A DNA stretch of 64,000 nucleotides from Erwinia oleae (GTDB lineage Bacteria > Pseudomonadota > Gammaproteobacteria > Enterobacterales > Enterobacteriaceae): assembly GCF_000770305.1 (NCBI RefSeq), contig NZ_JNVB01000020.1:23755-87754 (forward strand). The letters are read 5' to 3'. Every line of letters starts with the position of its first letter. Positions within the stretch are counted from its first letter, which is position 1. Shown here piece by piece: positions 28,826 to 37,328 of this stretch. The notes under the pieces were generated by a model. It was not told the DNA's origin and ran no database searches. It saw nothing but the letters and a program-made list of their open reading frames with translations. Both the position numbers and the translations under genes were made by a program.

Positions 28826-29662
28826 ATGACTGATAACAACGTTGCATTACGTTTTCCGTTCACTATTTTCCACACCCAGCACCGCATGAACGACTACCGG
28901 GCCGATGATATGTACTGTGGCGATTTAACTGAATCAGAGTTAACTGGCAGATATGGACTAAAAACCATTTCCGATAATGTTGATCCCTGGCGCTCGGAGT
29001 GGAAAAACTTTCCCCGCAGTAATTATGCCGTGGTACAGCAAAAAATCAGTCAACAGGAACTGGTCAACAAGCTGTTTACCGAATTTCGTCGTGACTCGTG
29101 GATCTTCACCTTTTTTGGCTACCGCGATCTGTTTCTGGATATGGTTAACCATTTCCAGTATGGCAACGGCCAGCCGTTCCGCAGCAGCAAGCTGAATTTT
29201 GCCTATAAAAGGCAGATAGAAACCGATTTTTCTGAGGATAGTTCGTTGCAGGCGATAAAAAAGGTGTTAACGAGAGCTATCAATACCGATAAAAAATTTT
29301 ACCCGGATAACAAAAAGCAGCAACTTACCAATGCCGTTCAGGATACCGTGTTGCCTAAATTCACACGCTGGATCGATAAAATAAACGGGCTTTCCATGTC
29401 CGTACACGATATTTATGCGACAAAAATTGTACTGCAATCATTAAAAATTGATGGGAAAAATTACGAAGCGGTTATCCAATATACAAGTCAGGATCATTTC
29501 GGACTTGATGCGCGTGATATTTTAAAACCTACCTTCCATCGCCTGCATATATTTCGCATCTGGTTCGTGCTCCAGCGCTGGCAACACTTTGGATTTAAAC
29601 CATTTTTTACCAACATGGAAGCCAAAATTGTTATAAGGGGAACAAAAAGTGAAGCTACGTAA
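28826..29662 (+). CDS. DUF3289 family protein
   Basis: A 278-residue protein that I assign to DUF3289, a family of enteric bacteria that is often next to DUF943 genes. Visible features are the N-terminal FHTQHRMNDYRADDMYCGDL segment, a central RDLFLDMVNHFQYGNG and a C-terminal RWQHFGFKPFFTNMEAKI. It has no signal peptide and no membrane helix. Its last codons overlap the GTG start of the first DUF943 gene by 14 bases. Three damaged copies of its 3' end recur downstream, each fused to the start of another DUF943 gene. The region is AT-rich against its neighbours, suggesting acquisition. Function unknown; a toxin-like role is inference. Confidence 0.78.
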   Translation: MTDNNVALRFPFTIFHTQHRMNDYRADDMYCGDLTESELTGRYGLKTISDNVDPWRSEWKNFPRSNYAVVQQKISQQELVNKLFTEFRRDSWIFTFFGYRDLFLDMVNHFQYGNGQPFRSSKLNFAYKRQIETDFSEDSSLQAIKKVLTRAINTDKKFYPDNKKQQLTNAVQDTVLPKFTRWIDKINGLSMSVHDIYATKIVLQSLKIDGKNYEAVIQYTSQDHFGLDARDILKPTFHRLHIFRIWFVLQRWQHFGFKPFFTNMEAKIVIRGTKSEAT

Positions 29663-30176
29663 AATTATAAAAACCGCAATGCTTTTAATCGCCATCACAG
29701 CTTCGGTCTGGTGTGCCGTTATCCTCATGCAACCTGTAGAGATCATCGCGGTTCATCGCAATAACACATCGAGCTACATTATTGTAAAAAACTTCCCCTT
29801 AATGTCCGGGGAAAAAATAAAATGGTGGAAAGAAAACGAACACCTGTTGAAAGAGAATTATCATATTCCAGAGCCAGATGACAGCGGCATTTTCACTGTG
29901 ATCATTTACGATTACGGTGACGGCTATCAGGAACTTAAGCCCGATCCTGACAGCTTCTTCCCCAGCGACGATCTCGATTATCTGATCTGCTTCAAAGACA
30001 TGCCGGTCAAAGCCAATTGTATCCGAAAAGAGAACTCTGTCCTTCATGTTGGCGGATCAAACAATGGGACAATGTATTACTGGGTTGATGGTGCAAGCTG
30101 GTATCAAACACCCGGCGGGCCATTAGTTAAAGAATACCAGGTCAGCATAAATTTTATGCCGTTTATGCGGTATTAA
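29649..30176 (+). CDS. DUF943 family protein, copy 1
   Basis: A 175-residue protein of the enterobacterial DUF943 family. An N-terminal membrane segment (about residues 8-28) is followed by a soluble part with the conserved KIKWWKEN and DYGDGYQELKPD blocks and CIRK near the end. The GTG start lies inside the DUF3289 stop, so the two are translationally coupled. Compared with copies 3 and 4 it has lost the stop after the shared LVKEY ending and runs on for 12 extra residues into what is intergenic DNA in the other copies. Its N-terminal half is of the same type as copy 3. Role unknown. Confidence 0.82.
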   Translation: MKLRKIIKTAMLLIAITASVWCAVILMQPVEIIAVHRNNTSSYIIVKNFPLMSGEKIKWWKENEHLLKENYHIPEPDDSGIFTVIIYDYGDGYQELKPDPDSFFPSDDLDYLICFKDMPVKANCIRKENSVLHVGGSNNGTMYYWVDGASWYQTPGGPLVKEYQVSINFMPFMRY

Positions 30177-30212
30177 AGAGTTTTAGCAGTAAAGCGCCGT
30201 GGGAATATTTTA

Positions 30213-30305
30213 ATGTTCGTCTTTTTTCGCTGGCAGCACCTTAGATTTAATCCCTTGTATAGCAATATGGAAGCCAGAATAGTGATATCAGGAGCGCAAC
30301 AATGA
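30213..30305 (+). pseudogene. Remnant of DUF3289 3' end, first repeat
   Basis: In frame from 30213 to a TGA overlapping the next DUF943 start (ATGA at 30302-30305), the reading is similar to the DUF3289 C-terminus (RWQHLRFNPLYSNMEARIVI against RWQHFGFKPFFTNMEAKIVI). Only about 30 codons remain. It is not a working gene, but it keeps the coupling context of DUF943 copy 2. Confidence 0.75.
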
Positions 30306-30784
30306 AACTAATAAAATGGGCATTAATCATCACATTGTTTGTGACATGCTGTTCTACTGGCTACCTCTCTCTGAGGAAGACAGAAGTCATTGCTGTACAT
30401 CGGGAAGGGAATTACAGCTTCATTATTGTGAAAAAATTCCCTCTGACCACCAGCGGAAAAATAAAATGGTGGAAAATAAATGCACACTCTCTCAAAGAGA
30501 ATTATCACATTCCGGAGCCCGACGAAGACGGAATTTTCACTGTGATCATTTACGATTATGGCAACGGCTATCAGGAACTTAAGCCCGACGCCGATACCTT
30601 TTTCCCCAGCGACGATCTCGATTATCTGATCTGCTTTGAGGATATGCCGGTGAAAGCCAACTGTATCCGAAAAGATAGCTCGATCATTAGTATTGGCCGA
30701 TCGCGTTACGGTACCATGTATTATCGGGTTAATGGCGCTGGATTTCATCAAAAACCTGGCGGCCCGCTAATCAGAGACTATTAA
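30302..30784 (+). CDS. DUF943 family protein, copy 2
   Basis: A 160-residue DUF943 protein with an N-terminal hydrophobic segment (about residues 5-23) and the shared KIKWWKIN, YHIPEPDEDGIFTVII and DDLDYLICF blocks. Its N-terminal third is nearly the same as copy 4 (MKLIKW start, CCSTGYLSLRKTEVIAVHRE). Its C-terminal half is nearly identical at DNA level to copy 3. It ends LIRDY, where copies 1 and 3 read LVKEY. The start overlaps the stop of a DUF3289 remnant. Confidence 0.8.
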   Translation: MKLIKWALIITLFVTCCSTGYLSLRKTEVIAVHREGNYSFIIVKKFPLTTSGKIKWWKINAHSLKENYHIPEPDEDGIFTVIIYDYGNGYQELKPDADTFFPSDDLDYLICFEDMPVKANCIRKDSSIISIGRSRYGTMYYRVNGAGFHQKPGGPLIRDY

Positions 30785-30848
30785 AGCAGGCATAAAATTG
30801 TATTCAGGCTGTTCATGCGGTGACCAGGATTTTCATAAGTAAAGCGGT

Positions 30849-30986
30849 ATGGGCTGCTTTACTTATCAGCATATTTTTCTTATCTGGTTTGTGCTTCAGC
30901 GCTGGCAGCAGTTTGGATTTAAGCCTTTCTTTACCAACATGGAAGCCAACATCACTTTGAAAGGAACAAAAAGTGAAAATAAATAA
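30849..30986 (+). pseudogene. Remnant of DUF3289 3' end, second repeat
   Basis: The best preserved remnant: about 45 codons in frame, with RWQQFGFKPFFTNMEA followed by a GTKSE ending as in the intact gene. Its stop lies 11-13 bases inside DUF943 copy 3, exactly as at the intact DUF3289/DUF943 junction. An ATG at 30849 opens the frame, so a short peptide could be made. Confidence 0.78.
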
Positions 30987-31464
30987 TATTATAAAAACTG
31001 TAATTATTTTGACTGCCATCATAACTGCCACCTGGGTGACCACGATATTTATGCGCCCGGTAGAGATTATCGCTGCTCATCGCAATCGCACATCAAGTTA
31101 CCTTATCGTAAAGAACTTCCCCTTACTTTCCAGCGGAAAAATAAAATGGTGGAAAGAAAATGCACAGCTTCTGAAAGAGAATTATAATATTCCCCAGCCA
31201 AATGAGAGCGGCATTTTTACGGTAATTATATACGATTATGGCAACGGCTATCAGGAACTTAAGCCCGACGCCGATACCTTTTTCCCCAGCGACGATCTCG
31301 ATTATCTGATCTGCTTTGATGATATGCCGGTGAAAGCCAACTGTATCCGAAAAGATAGCTCGATCATTAGTATTGGCCGATCGCGTTACGGTACCATGTA
31401 TTATCGGGTTGATGGCGCTGGATTTCATCAAAAACCCGGCGGGCCGTTGGTTAAAGAATATTAA
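30973..31464 (+). CDS. DUF943 family protein, copy 3 (mosaic)
   Basis: A 163-residue DUF943 protein with an N-terminal membrane segment and a GTG start coupled to a DUF3289 remnant. It is a mosaic. Residues 1 to about 85 resemble copy 1 (II-KT start, RPVEIIAAHRNRTSSY). From about position 31234 the DNA matches copy 2 almost base for base for about 200 bases (by my reading, two differences). This is what gene conversion or unequal crossing-over leaves. It ends LVKEY. Confidence 0.82.
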   Translation: MKINNIIKTVIILTAIITATWVTTIFMRPVEIIAAHRNRTSSYLIVKNFPLLSSGKIKWWKENAQLLKENYNIPQPNESGIFTVIIYDYGNGYQELKPDADTFFPSDDLDYLICFDDMPVKANCIRKDSSIISIGRSRYGTMYYRVDGAGFHQKPGGPLVKEY

Positions 31465-31540
31465 ATAAGGCATAAAATTTTATTCAGGCTGTTCATGCGA
31501 TGACCAGAATTTTTATAAGTAAATTGACATCATCCACCTT

Positions 31541-31653
31541 AGTTACCAGTATATTTTGCTTACCTGTTTGTTCTTCAGCGCTGGCAGCAGTTTGGATTTA
31601 AACCTTTCTTTACCAATATGGAAGCCAGAATAGTGATATCGGGGACGCGATAA
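31541..31653 (+). pseudogene. Remnant of DUF3289 3' end, third repeat (frameshifted)
   Basis: Reads RWQQFGFKPFFTNMEA then an early TAA that overlaps the ATG of DUF943 copy 4 (TAATG). Upstream of the FVLQRW codons the frame is broken by what looks like a one-base deletion relative to the second remnant, so it is clearly non-functional. Confidence 0.72.
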
Positions 31654-32144
31654 TGAAATTAATAAAATGGATATTGATCCTTGCAGCATTTTTGACCTGT
31701 TGCGTTGCTGGCTACTTCTCAGTGAGGAAGACAGAAGTCATTGCCGTACATCGGGAAGGGAATTACAGCTTCATTATTGTGAAAAAATTCCCTCTGACTA
31801 CCAGTGGAAAAATAAAATGGTGGAAAATAAATGAACACTCTCTCAAAGAGAATTATCACATTCCGGAGCCCGACGAAGACGGAATTTTCACTGTGATAAT
31901 TTACGATTACGGCGGCGGCTATCAGGAACTTAAACCCGATCCTGATACCTTTTTCCCCAGTGACGATCTCGATTATCTGATCTGCTTTGATGATATGCCG
32001 GTGAAAGCCAACTGTATCCGAAAAGATAGCTCGGTCATTCGTTTAAGTCGATCACGTTACGGCACCATGTCTTACCGGGTTGATGGCGCAGGATTTCATC
32101 AGAAACCCGGCGGACCGTTGGTTAAAGAACAGCGCGATCGGTGA
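31653..32144 (+). CDS. DUF943 family protein, copy 4
   Basis: A 163-residue DUF943 protein, close to copy 2 over its N-terminal two thirds (MKLIKW start, SVRKTEVIAVHRE, YHIPEPDEDGIFTVII). It has its own short divergence near CIRKDSSVIRLSRSR and ends LVKEQRDR. It has an N-terminal membrane segment, so it is probably anchored in the inner membrane with the soluble part in the periplasm. It is the last copy of the array; a strong hairpin shared with yjcE follows. Confidence 0.82.
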   Translation: MKLIKWILILAAFLTCCVAGYFSVRKTEVIAVHREGNYSFIIVKKFPLTTSGKIKWWKINEHSLKENYHIPEPDEDGIFTVIIYDYGGGYQELKPDPDTFFPSDDLDYLICFDDMPVKANCIRKDSSVIRLSRSRYGTMSYRVDGAGFHQKPGGPLVKEQRDR

Positions 32145-32150
32145 GGGGAG

Positions 32151-32182
32151 ATCCCCGCAAACCTGATGCGGTTTGCGGGGAT
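32151..32182. terminator. Strong hairpin between the DUF943 array and yjcE
   Basis: ATCCCCGCAAACC (32151-32163) pairs perfectly with GGTTTGCGGGGAT (32170-32182) over six loop bases, between two converging genes. The T-run is weak on both strands, but stem strength suggests a bidirectional terminator. Confidence 0.65.
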
Positions 32183-32187
32183 CAGGC

Positions 32188-33837
32188 TTAACTCTCTTTC
32201 TCAACCAGCAGCGTTTCCAGCAGATCCAGATCGTGCAGCAGCTTCTGCATCGTTTCATTACTGATTTTTTGCGTGGCGCGCAGATGGTAAAGCTCGCCGC
32301 GTTCGGCGCGCAGCGCGGTCAGACGGAAGCGACGCTCAAGGTTTTCAGCGTACTGCGAACGCTCCAGATCGGCCTTGCCGTCCGCGCGGCGGCGCAGGTT
32401 GCCAATCACCCGCAGGCTGACCTCTTTCAGCAGGTCGGCATCAATGTTCTCTTCGGTGTCACTCACCAGCCGCTCTTCCATTTTATGCAGGCTTTCAATG
32501 GCCGTTTCCGCCATCACCACCTTCGCCATCAGCTCTTCGCGGCGATGTTCCGACTTGTCCGTACCGGCCACGCCGCGCAGCAGCAGCGGCAGGAGGATCA
32601 CGCCGACCACCAGCGAAACCAGAATGACGCCGGTTGCCAGGAAAACAAGTTCGTAGCGCGCCGGATAGGGTTCGCCGTTACTCAGAAAGAGTGGAATGGA
32701 GAGCACGCCCGCCAGGGTAATCGCACCGCGCACGCCAGCAAAAGAGGCCACCAGCAGCTCGCGTGTTGAATAGTGGGTAAACTCCATCGGCTTTTTCTTC
32801 AGCAGGCGATTGCTGATCACCTGCATTGTCCAGAGCCAGCCAAAACGTACCACCATCAGCGCCGCATAAATCAGTGCGACCGAAGCGAAAAGCATCCACA
32901 GATCGACGTTCGGATCGGCATTGGCCTGGCCGATAGAGATCTCCAGAATGCCCGGCAGCTGAAGCCCCAGCATCAGGAAAACCATGCCGTTAAACACGAA
33001 CTCCAACATATGCCAGACGCTGTTGGCACGCAGGCGCATTGCCAGAGGCGCCTGACGGATAATGCCTGAGCGGGAGATGGTCATCCCTGCCGCAACGGCA
33101 GCCAGAATGCCCGATACGCCAATATGTTCAGCAATCAAATAGGAGGCAAACGGCAGCAGCAGCAGCAGCACGGTTTGCGTGGCCGGATCGTCACCGCTCC
33201 AGCGGCTGAGCAGGCGCAGCGACTTGCCGTACAGCCAGCAGATGGCAATGCCCGCCAGCAGGCCGCCGATGGCGACCTTCAAAAACTCAATAGTGGCGCC
33301 GGAGACGGTAAACACCATAGTGCCCATCGCCACCGCCACGGCAAACTTCAGCGATACCAGGCCAGAGGCGTCGTTCATCAGCGCTTCGCCCTGAAGGATC
33401 GACATGATTTTCTTCGGAATGCGCCCTTCGCCAACGATACCGGAGAGCGCCACGGCGTCGGTGGGCGACAGCACCGCAGCCAGCGCAAAGGCGCCCAGCA
33501 GCGGGATACCCGGCACCAGCCAGTAGATCAAATAACCAATGCCGACAACGGTAATCAACACCAGCACCAGCGCAAGCCCGATGATTTCGCGCCCGTGATG
33601 CAGGAACTCACTGGTCGGCGTTTTCCAGCCGTCGGCGAACAGCAGCGGCGGAATAAACAGCACCAGAAACAGTTCAGGATCGAAGTCCACATGCAGGCCA
33701 AACGTCGGCCAGGCCAGCAGCGCGCCCGTGGCAATCTGCACCAGCGGCAGCGGGATCTGAAAGGGAATAATGCGTGCGGCAACGCCGGAAAGCGAAACCA
33801 CAAGCGTCAGAATGAGAATAGTGAAGAAGATTTCCAT
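32188..33837 (-). CDS. yjcE: CPA1-family Na+/H+ antiporter YjcE
   Basis: A 549-residue cation:proton antiporter, the same length as E. coli YjcE. About 12 membrane helices fill residues 1-410, with the SPTDAVALSGIVGEGRIPKK and LMNDASGLVSLKFA motifs; the ND pair is the expected ion-binding aspartate site. A hydrophilic cytoplasmic tail follows (about 430-549). It exchanges Na+ or K+ for H+ at the inner membrane; the exact ion is not certain. It lies downstream of ghxP on the same strand with a terminator between them, a gene order shared with E. coli yjcD-yjcE. Confidence 0.94.
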   Translation of the reverse strand: MEIFFTILILTLVVSLSGVAARIIPFQIPLPLVQIATGALLAWPTFGLHVDFDPELFLVLFIPPLLFADGWKTPTSEFLHHGREIIGLALVLVLITVVGIGYLIYWLVPGIPLLGAFALAAVLSPTDAVALSGIVGEGRIPKKIMSILQGEALMNDASGLVSLKFAVAVAMGTMVFTVSGATIEFLKVAIGGLLAGIAICWLYGKSLRLLSRWSGDDPATQTVLLLLLPFASYLIAEHIGVSGILAAVAAGMTISRSGIIRQAPLAMRLRANSVWHMLEFVFNGMVFLMLGLQLPGILEISIGQANADPNVDLWMLFASVALIYAALMVVRFGWLWTMQVISNRLLKKKPMEFTHYSTRELLVASFAGVRGAITLAGVLSIPLFLSNGEPYPARYELVFLATGVILVSLVVGVILLPLLLRGVAGTDKSEHRREELMAKVVMAETAIESLHKMEERLVSDTEENIDADLLKEVSLRVIGNLRRRADGKADLERSQYAENLERRFRLTALRAERGELYHLRATQKISNETMQKLLHDLDLLETLLVEKES

Positions 33838-33971
33838 GTTTTCCTTAAGCGTCTTCCAATGTTTTACACAGCGACCAAACGATTAAAACGACCATCAGCC
33901 TTTGATAGTAAAACAAAATTGTAAACCGATTAAAAACAGGATGTGTGTTATTCAGGAGGGAAAAAGCCGAA

Positions 33972-33998
33972 AAATAAAAAAAGGCCGGATAACCGGCC
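33972..33998 (-). terminator. Intrinsic terminator of ghxP
   Basis: On minus: GGCCGG, 4-base loop, CCGGCC (33983-33998), followed by a long T-run (A-tract at 33972-33982 on plus), 8 bases after the ghxP stop. A clear rho-independent terminator. Confidence 0.88.
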
Positions 33999-34006
33999 CT
34001 GTGCGA

Positions 34007-35356
34007 TCAGATTGCCCAGCCGCCCGCGTAAAAGGCGATCAGCGCGACGGCGATAATCACCGTGCCAATATTCAGCTTACGCCACTCGCCCGCGAAGATG
34101 CGACCGATCACCAGCGAACCGAAGCCAAGCATAATGCCGGTGACAATGTTACACGTCAGCACGATAAACACCGCCGTCACCAGCCCCGCCATCGCATCAA
34201 CAAAATCGTTGAAATCGATTTTTGAAACGTTGCTCAGCATCAACAGGCCCACGTACATCAACGCCGGTGCGGTGGCATAGCCCGGCACCAGATACGCCAG
34301 CGGCGAAAGGAACAGGATCAGCAGGAACAGAATGCCGACAACAATTGCCGTCAACCCCGTTTTGCCGCCCGCCGCCGTACCCGCTGCGGATTCAATATAG
34401 ACCGCCGCAGGCGATGCGCCGACCAGGCCGGAAAAGATGCTGCTGAGGGAGTCGGTGGTCAGCGCTTTGCCGCCGTCTATAATCTGATTGTTTTTATCCA
34501 GCAGGTTTGCCTGCCCCGCCACCGCGCGAATGGTGCCGGTCGCGTCAAATACCGCCGTCATTACCAGCGCCAGCACGCTTGGCAGGACCGCCGGTTGCAG
34601 CGCGCCCAGAATATCCAGGCTGAACACCAGTGAATGGCCCTGCGCATCGCGCAGGCTTGGCATGGCAAACAGCCCCTGATATTTCACCGCCGGATCGAAG
34701 ATCAGGCCGATAATGGAAATCGCAATGATGGTCAACAGAATACCGCCAGGCACGCGACGCTTCTCAAGACCGAAAATTGCCGCCAGGCCAAGCATCGCCA
34801 TCATCACCGGAAAAGACGCGAAGTTACCCAGCGAAACCGGCAGGCCCGGCGCAGGATTTTTCACCACCAGTCCGATGCCGTCCGCGGCAATCAGCAGCAG
34901 AAACAGACCGATGCCGATACCGGTGCCGTGCGCCACGCCCATCGGCAGATTACGTAAAATCCACGCGCGAATGCCGGTTGCAGAAATAACGGTAAACAGT
35001 ACGCCCATCAGGAACACCGCACCCAGCGCCACCGGCACGCTGATATGCTGCCCCAACACCAGACTGAATGCGGTGAACGCCGTCAGAGAGATCGCGCAGC
35101 CAATCGCCAGCGGCAAATTGGCCCACAGCCCCATTAACAGTGAGCCCAGGCCAGCGACCAGACAGGTTGAAACGAAAACGGCGGTGGGCGGAAAACCGGC
35201 TTTGCCAAGCATAGACGGCACAACAATGACCGAGTAGACCATGGCGAGAAAGGTCGTCAGGCCAGCCAGAATCTCCTGCCGCACGGAGGAGCCGCGCGCA
35301 GAAACGTTAAACCAGGCATCCAGCGAACCGCCGGCCTGAGGTGAAGGTGTCGACAT
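34007..35356 (-). CDS. ghxP: Guanine/hypoxanthine permease
   Basis: A 449-residue purine permease of the AzgA-like NCS2 branch, the same length as E. coli GhxP (YjcD) and matching it nearly throughout ([57 protein letters not shown]). It imports guanine and hypoxanthine by proton symport. The start at 35356 ([10 protein letters not shown]) is the E. coli start; the frame is open to 35413 but without support. Two PurR-box-like sequences lie upstream, fitting known PurR control of this gene in E. coli. Confidence 0.95.
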   Translation of the reverse strand: MSTPSPQAGGSLDAWFNVSARGSSVRQEILAGLTTFLAMVYSVIVVPSMLGKAGFPPTAVFVSTCLVAGLGSLLMGLWANLPLAIGCAISLTAFTAFSLVLGQHISVPVALGAVFLMGVLFTVISATGIRAWILRNLPMGVAHGTGIGIGLFLLLIAADGIGLVVKNPAPGLPVSLGNFASFPVMMAMLGLAAIFGLEKRRVPGGILLTIIAISIIGLIFDPAVKYQGLFAMPSLRDAQGHSLVFSLDILGALQPAVLPSVLALVMTAVFDATGTIRAVAGQANLLDKNNQIIDGGKALTTDSLSSIFSGLVGASPAAVYIESAAGTAAGGKTGLTAIVVGILFLLILFLSPLAYLVPGYATAPALMYVGLLMLSNVSKIDFNDFVDAMAGLVTAVFIVLTCNIVTGIMLGFGSLVIGRIFAGEWRKLNIGTVIIAVALIAFYAGGWAI

Positions 35357-35486
35357 AGTGAAAATCCCCTGAGAATTTTTATCGTTTATTAATGCGTGGC
35401 GCATGAAGCACAATCGGGTTCAACGCTTCCATCCTGGGGCGCTATGTTCACCGCTCGCAAAAAGCCCGTAGGCGGCGATCGGAAAA

Positions 35487-35502
35487 AAGCAAACGTTTAC
35501 TT
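35487..35502. promoter_or_regulatory. PurR-box-like operator upstream of ghxP
   Basis: The core GCAAACGTTTAC (35489-35500) matches the PurR consensus (ACGCAAACGTTTNCGT) over its palindromic centre. A second, weaker match GCAAACGATTAT lies at 35534-35545. Both sit 130-190 bases upstream of the ghxP start. Confidence 0.7.
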
Positions 35503-35626
35503 CGCTACGCAAAAGGCCGCATTGTTTTAAAAGGCAAACGATTATCCAGCGTTTAATAGTGCCTTTTCAACACCCGTTCATGGATATATTTCTTTTTCGC
35601 TTTGCGTTGTTCTCAGGAGAGGACAA

Positions 35627-36289
35627 TTAGCTGAGCTGCACCTCACCGCCCTGCTCGATTGCGCGCTGCCAGGCGGGACGCGCCTGTACGTTCTTAAGCC
35701 ATGCCTGAATGGCCGGCGAAACCGCTGCACCGCCGCGCGCGCTCAGCGCCTGAAGCGGGAAGCTCATCTGCACATCGGCAATGCTCATCTGCGCTCCCGC
35801 AAACCACGTATTCTTGCTCAGGTGCTGCTCGATAAACTGACGATGCGTGGCAAGTTGTTTATCCAGCCAGGCTTTTTGCACGCCTTTACCGAAGGCGTTA
35901 CCAATGGGCCGCAGCAGCCAGGGGACGGGCCGCTGCCCCATGCGACTGAAAATCAGCTTCATCACCAACAGCGGCATCAGCGAACCTTCCGCATAGTGCA
36001 GCCAGTAGCGCGACTGAAGGTGCGCTTCCTGTCCGGTCGGCAGCAGCCGTTTTTCCAGGTCATATCGCTCGGCCAGATACTCCAGAATCGCGCCCGACTC
36101 GGCAACCACCTGCTCGCCGTCGGTGATCACCGGCGATTTTCCCAGCGGATGTACTTTCTTAAGCGCGTCCGGCGCCAGCATGGTCGCTTCGCGCTGATAG
36201 CGTTTAATTTGATAAGGAACCTCAAGCTCCTCCAGCATCCAGATGATGCGCTGCGAGCGGGAGTTATTCAGGTGATGAACCGTGATCAT
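35627..36289 (-). CDS. Glutathione S-transferase family protein
   Basis: A 220-residue cytosolic GST. The N-terminal thioredoxin-like domain (residues 1-80) has NNSRSQRIIWMLEEL and the cis-proline/ESGAILEYL motif that binds the glutathione gamma-glutamyl group. The C-terminal helical domain includes SIADVQMSFPLQAL, the usual N-capping motif. The substrate is unknown. It is next to soxR on the same strand with only 41 bases between; co-regulation with the oxidative stress genes is possible but not shown. Confidence 0.92.
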   Translation of the reverse strand: MITVHHLNNSRSQRIIWMLEELEVPYQIKRYQREATMLAPDALKKVHPLGKSPVITDGEQVVAESGAILEYLAERYDLEKRLLPTGQEAHLQSRYWLHYAEGSLMPLLVMKLIFSRMGQRPVPWLLRPIGNAFGKGVQKAWLDKQLATHRQFIEQHLSKNTWFAGAQMSIADVQMSFPLQALSARGGAAVSPAIQAWLKNVQARPAWQRAIEQGGEVQLS

Positions 36290-36330
36290 GAACTGGCCTT
36301 GTGTTGTGAAGAGGATCCTTATTATAGACG

Positions 36331-36801
36331 CTACGGCTCGCTACCCGGCTCTAACAAAATCGCGCCGGTGCCGCGCTCGCTGAGCCGGTCACCGGGGTTG
36401 CGTAGCGGGCAATCCGCCATCGACAGGCAGCCACAACCGATGCAGCCGTCCAGATCGTCCCGGAGCCGCGCCAGCGTTTCGATGCGCCTGTCGAGTTCTT
36501 CTCGCCAGCGTTCGGTCAGCACCTTCCACTCTTTTGACGACATGCGTTCGCCGGGAGGAAACTGCGCCAGGTGCTCGCCGATGGTGGCCAGCGGAATGCC
36601 TATACGCTGAGCGATTTTAATAATCGCCACGCGTCGCAGCACGTCGCGATGATAACGCCGCTGGTTTCCGTTGTTGCGAAAACTGCTGATTAAGCCTTTG
36701 CTTTCATAGAAATGCAGTGCTGAAACGGCTACCCCGCAGCGCTGCGCTACATCGCCCGGCGTAAGTTCGCGCTTGTTAAGGTTATTGCGACTTTTTTTCA
36801 T
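36331..36801 (-). CDS. soxR: Redox-sensitive transcriptional activator SoxR
   Basis: A 156-residue MerR-family dimeric regulator. The N-terminal winged helix is in residues 10-75 ([23 protein letters not shown]), then a dimerisation helix, then the [2Fe-2S] cluster cysteines 120, 123, 125 and 131 ([12 protein letters not shown]), one residue offset from E. coli SoxR. All four ligands are present. Oxidation by redox-cycling agents turns it into an activator of soxS, read divergently; the SoxR palindrome lies between them. Its own start region overlaps the soxS promoter, so it should autorepress. Confidence 0.97.
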   Translation of the reverse strand: MKKSRNNLNKRELTPGDVAQRCGVAVSALHFYESKGLISSFRNNGNQRRYHRDVLRRVAIIKIAQRIGIPLATIGEHLAQFPPGERMSSKEWKVLTERWREELDRRIETLARLRDDLDGCIGCGCLSMADCPLRNPGDRLSERGTGAILLEPGSEP

Positions 36802-36808
36802 TTGGCAC

Positions 36809-36839
36809 TTTACCTCAAGTTAACTTGAGGAATTATACT
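36809..36839 (+). promoter_or_regulatory. soxS promoter with SoxR operator
   Basis: The perfect 18-bp palindrome CCTCAAGTTAACTTGAGG (36813-36830) is the SoxR site, as I recall it from E. coli. It sits in a 19-bp spacer between TTTACC (36809-36814) and TATACT (36834-36839), the overlong spacer typical of MerR-family activated promoters. Confidence 0.95.
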
Positions 36840-36920
36840 CATCAGCCATCAGGAAGGCGAAGCTTCTCAACTCTTTTTTCAATTAATGACCCGTTCCCAT
36901 CACTCAGGGAGAAAAGACGT

Positions 36921-37328
36921 ATGCACGACGACATCATTCACACCCTTACCGACTGGATCGACAGCAATCTGGATAAATCCCTCTCCATCAATGAGGTCGC
37001 CGCGAAGTCTGGCTACTCCAAGTGGCATCTTCAGCGTATTTTCCGCTCGGTGACTAAAAAGACATTAGGCAACTATATTCGTGAACGTCGCCTGACCAGG
37101 GCGGCAGAAGCGTTGCGGCAGACGCAGCGGCCGGTTTTCGATATCGCCATGCAGTATGGTTACGATTCTCAGCAAACCTTCTCACGCGTTTTTCGTCGAC
37201 AGTTCTCGCAGACGCCGACAGCTTACCGCCATACCATGCGCCGCCAGCCGCTACCGCACTATCATTTTGACTGCGGCGCGTCGGCTGCGAACTGGCGCGC
37301 AAACGACGACTGTTCTCAGGCCTGCTGA
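36921..37328 (+). CDS. soxS: Superoxide response regulator SoxS
   Basis: A 135-residue AraC-family activator of the superoxide regulon. Two helix-turn-helix units are present: SINEVAAKSGYSKWHLQRIF and PVFDIAMQYGYDSQQTFSRV. The first 108 residues align with E. coli SoxS (107 aa). A further 27 residues rich in Arg, His and Cys extend the C-terminus. That tail matters because E. coli SoxS ends just after the second DNA-binding unit. The ATG at 36921 follows GGAGA and matches the E. coli start; the frame is open to 36825, inside the SoxR operator, which rules out earlier starts. Confidence 0.93.
   Translation: MHDDIIHTLTDWIDSNLDKSLSINEVAAKSGYSKWHLQRIFRSVTKKTLGNYIRERRLTRAAEALRQTQRPVFDIAMQYGYDSQQTFSRVFRRQFSQTPTAYRHTMRRQPLPHYHFDCGASAANWRANDDCSQAC

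Noticed and set aside
29649..32144. Treating the DUF943 repeats as a CRISPR-like or assembly duplication
   Set aside because: The copies differ in many codons and in spacer DNA, with type alternation and a mosaic; this is gene-scale tandem duplication, not short repeats or a simple assembly error.
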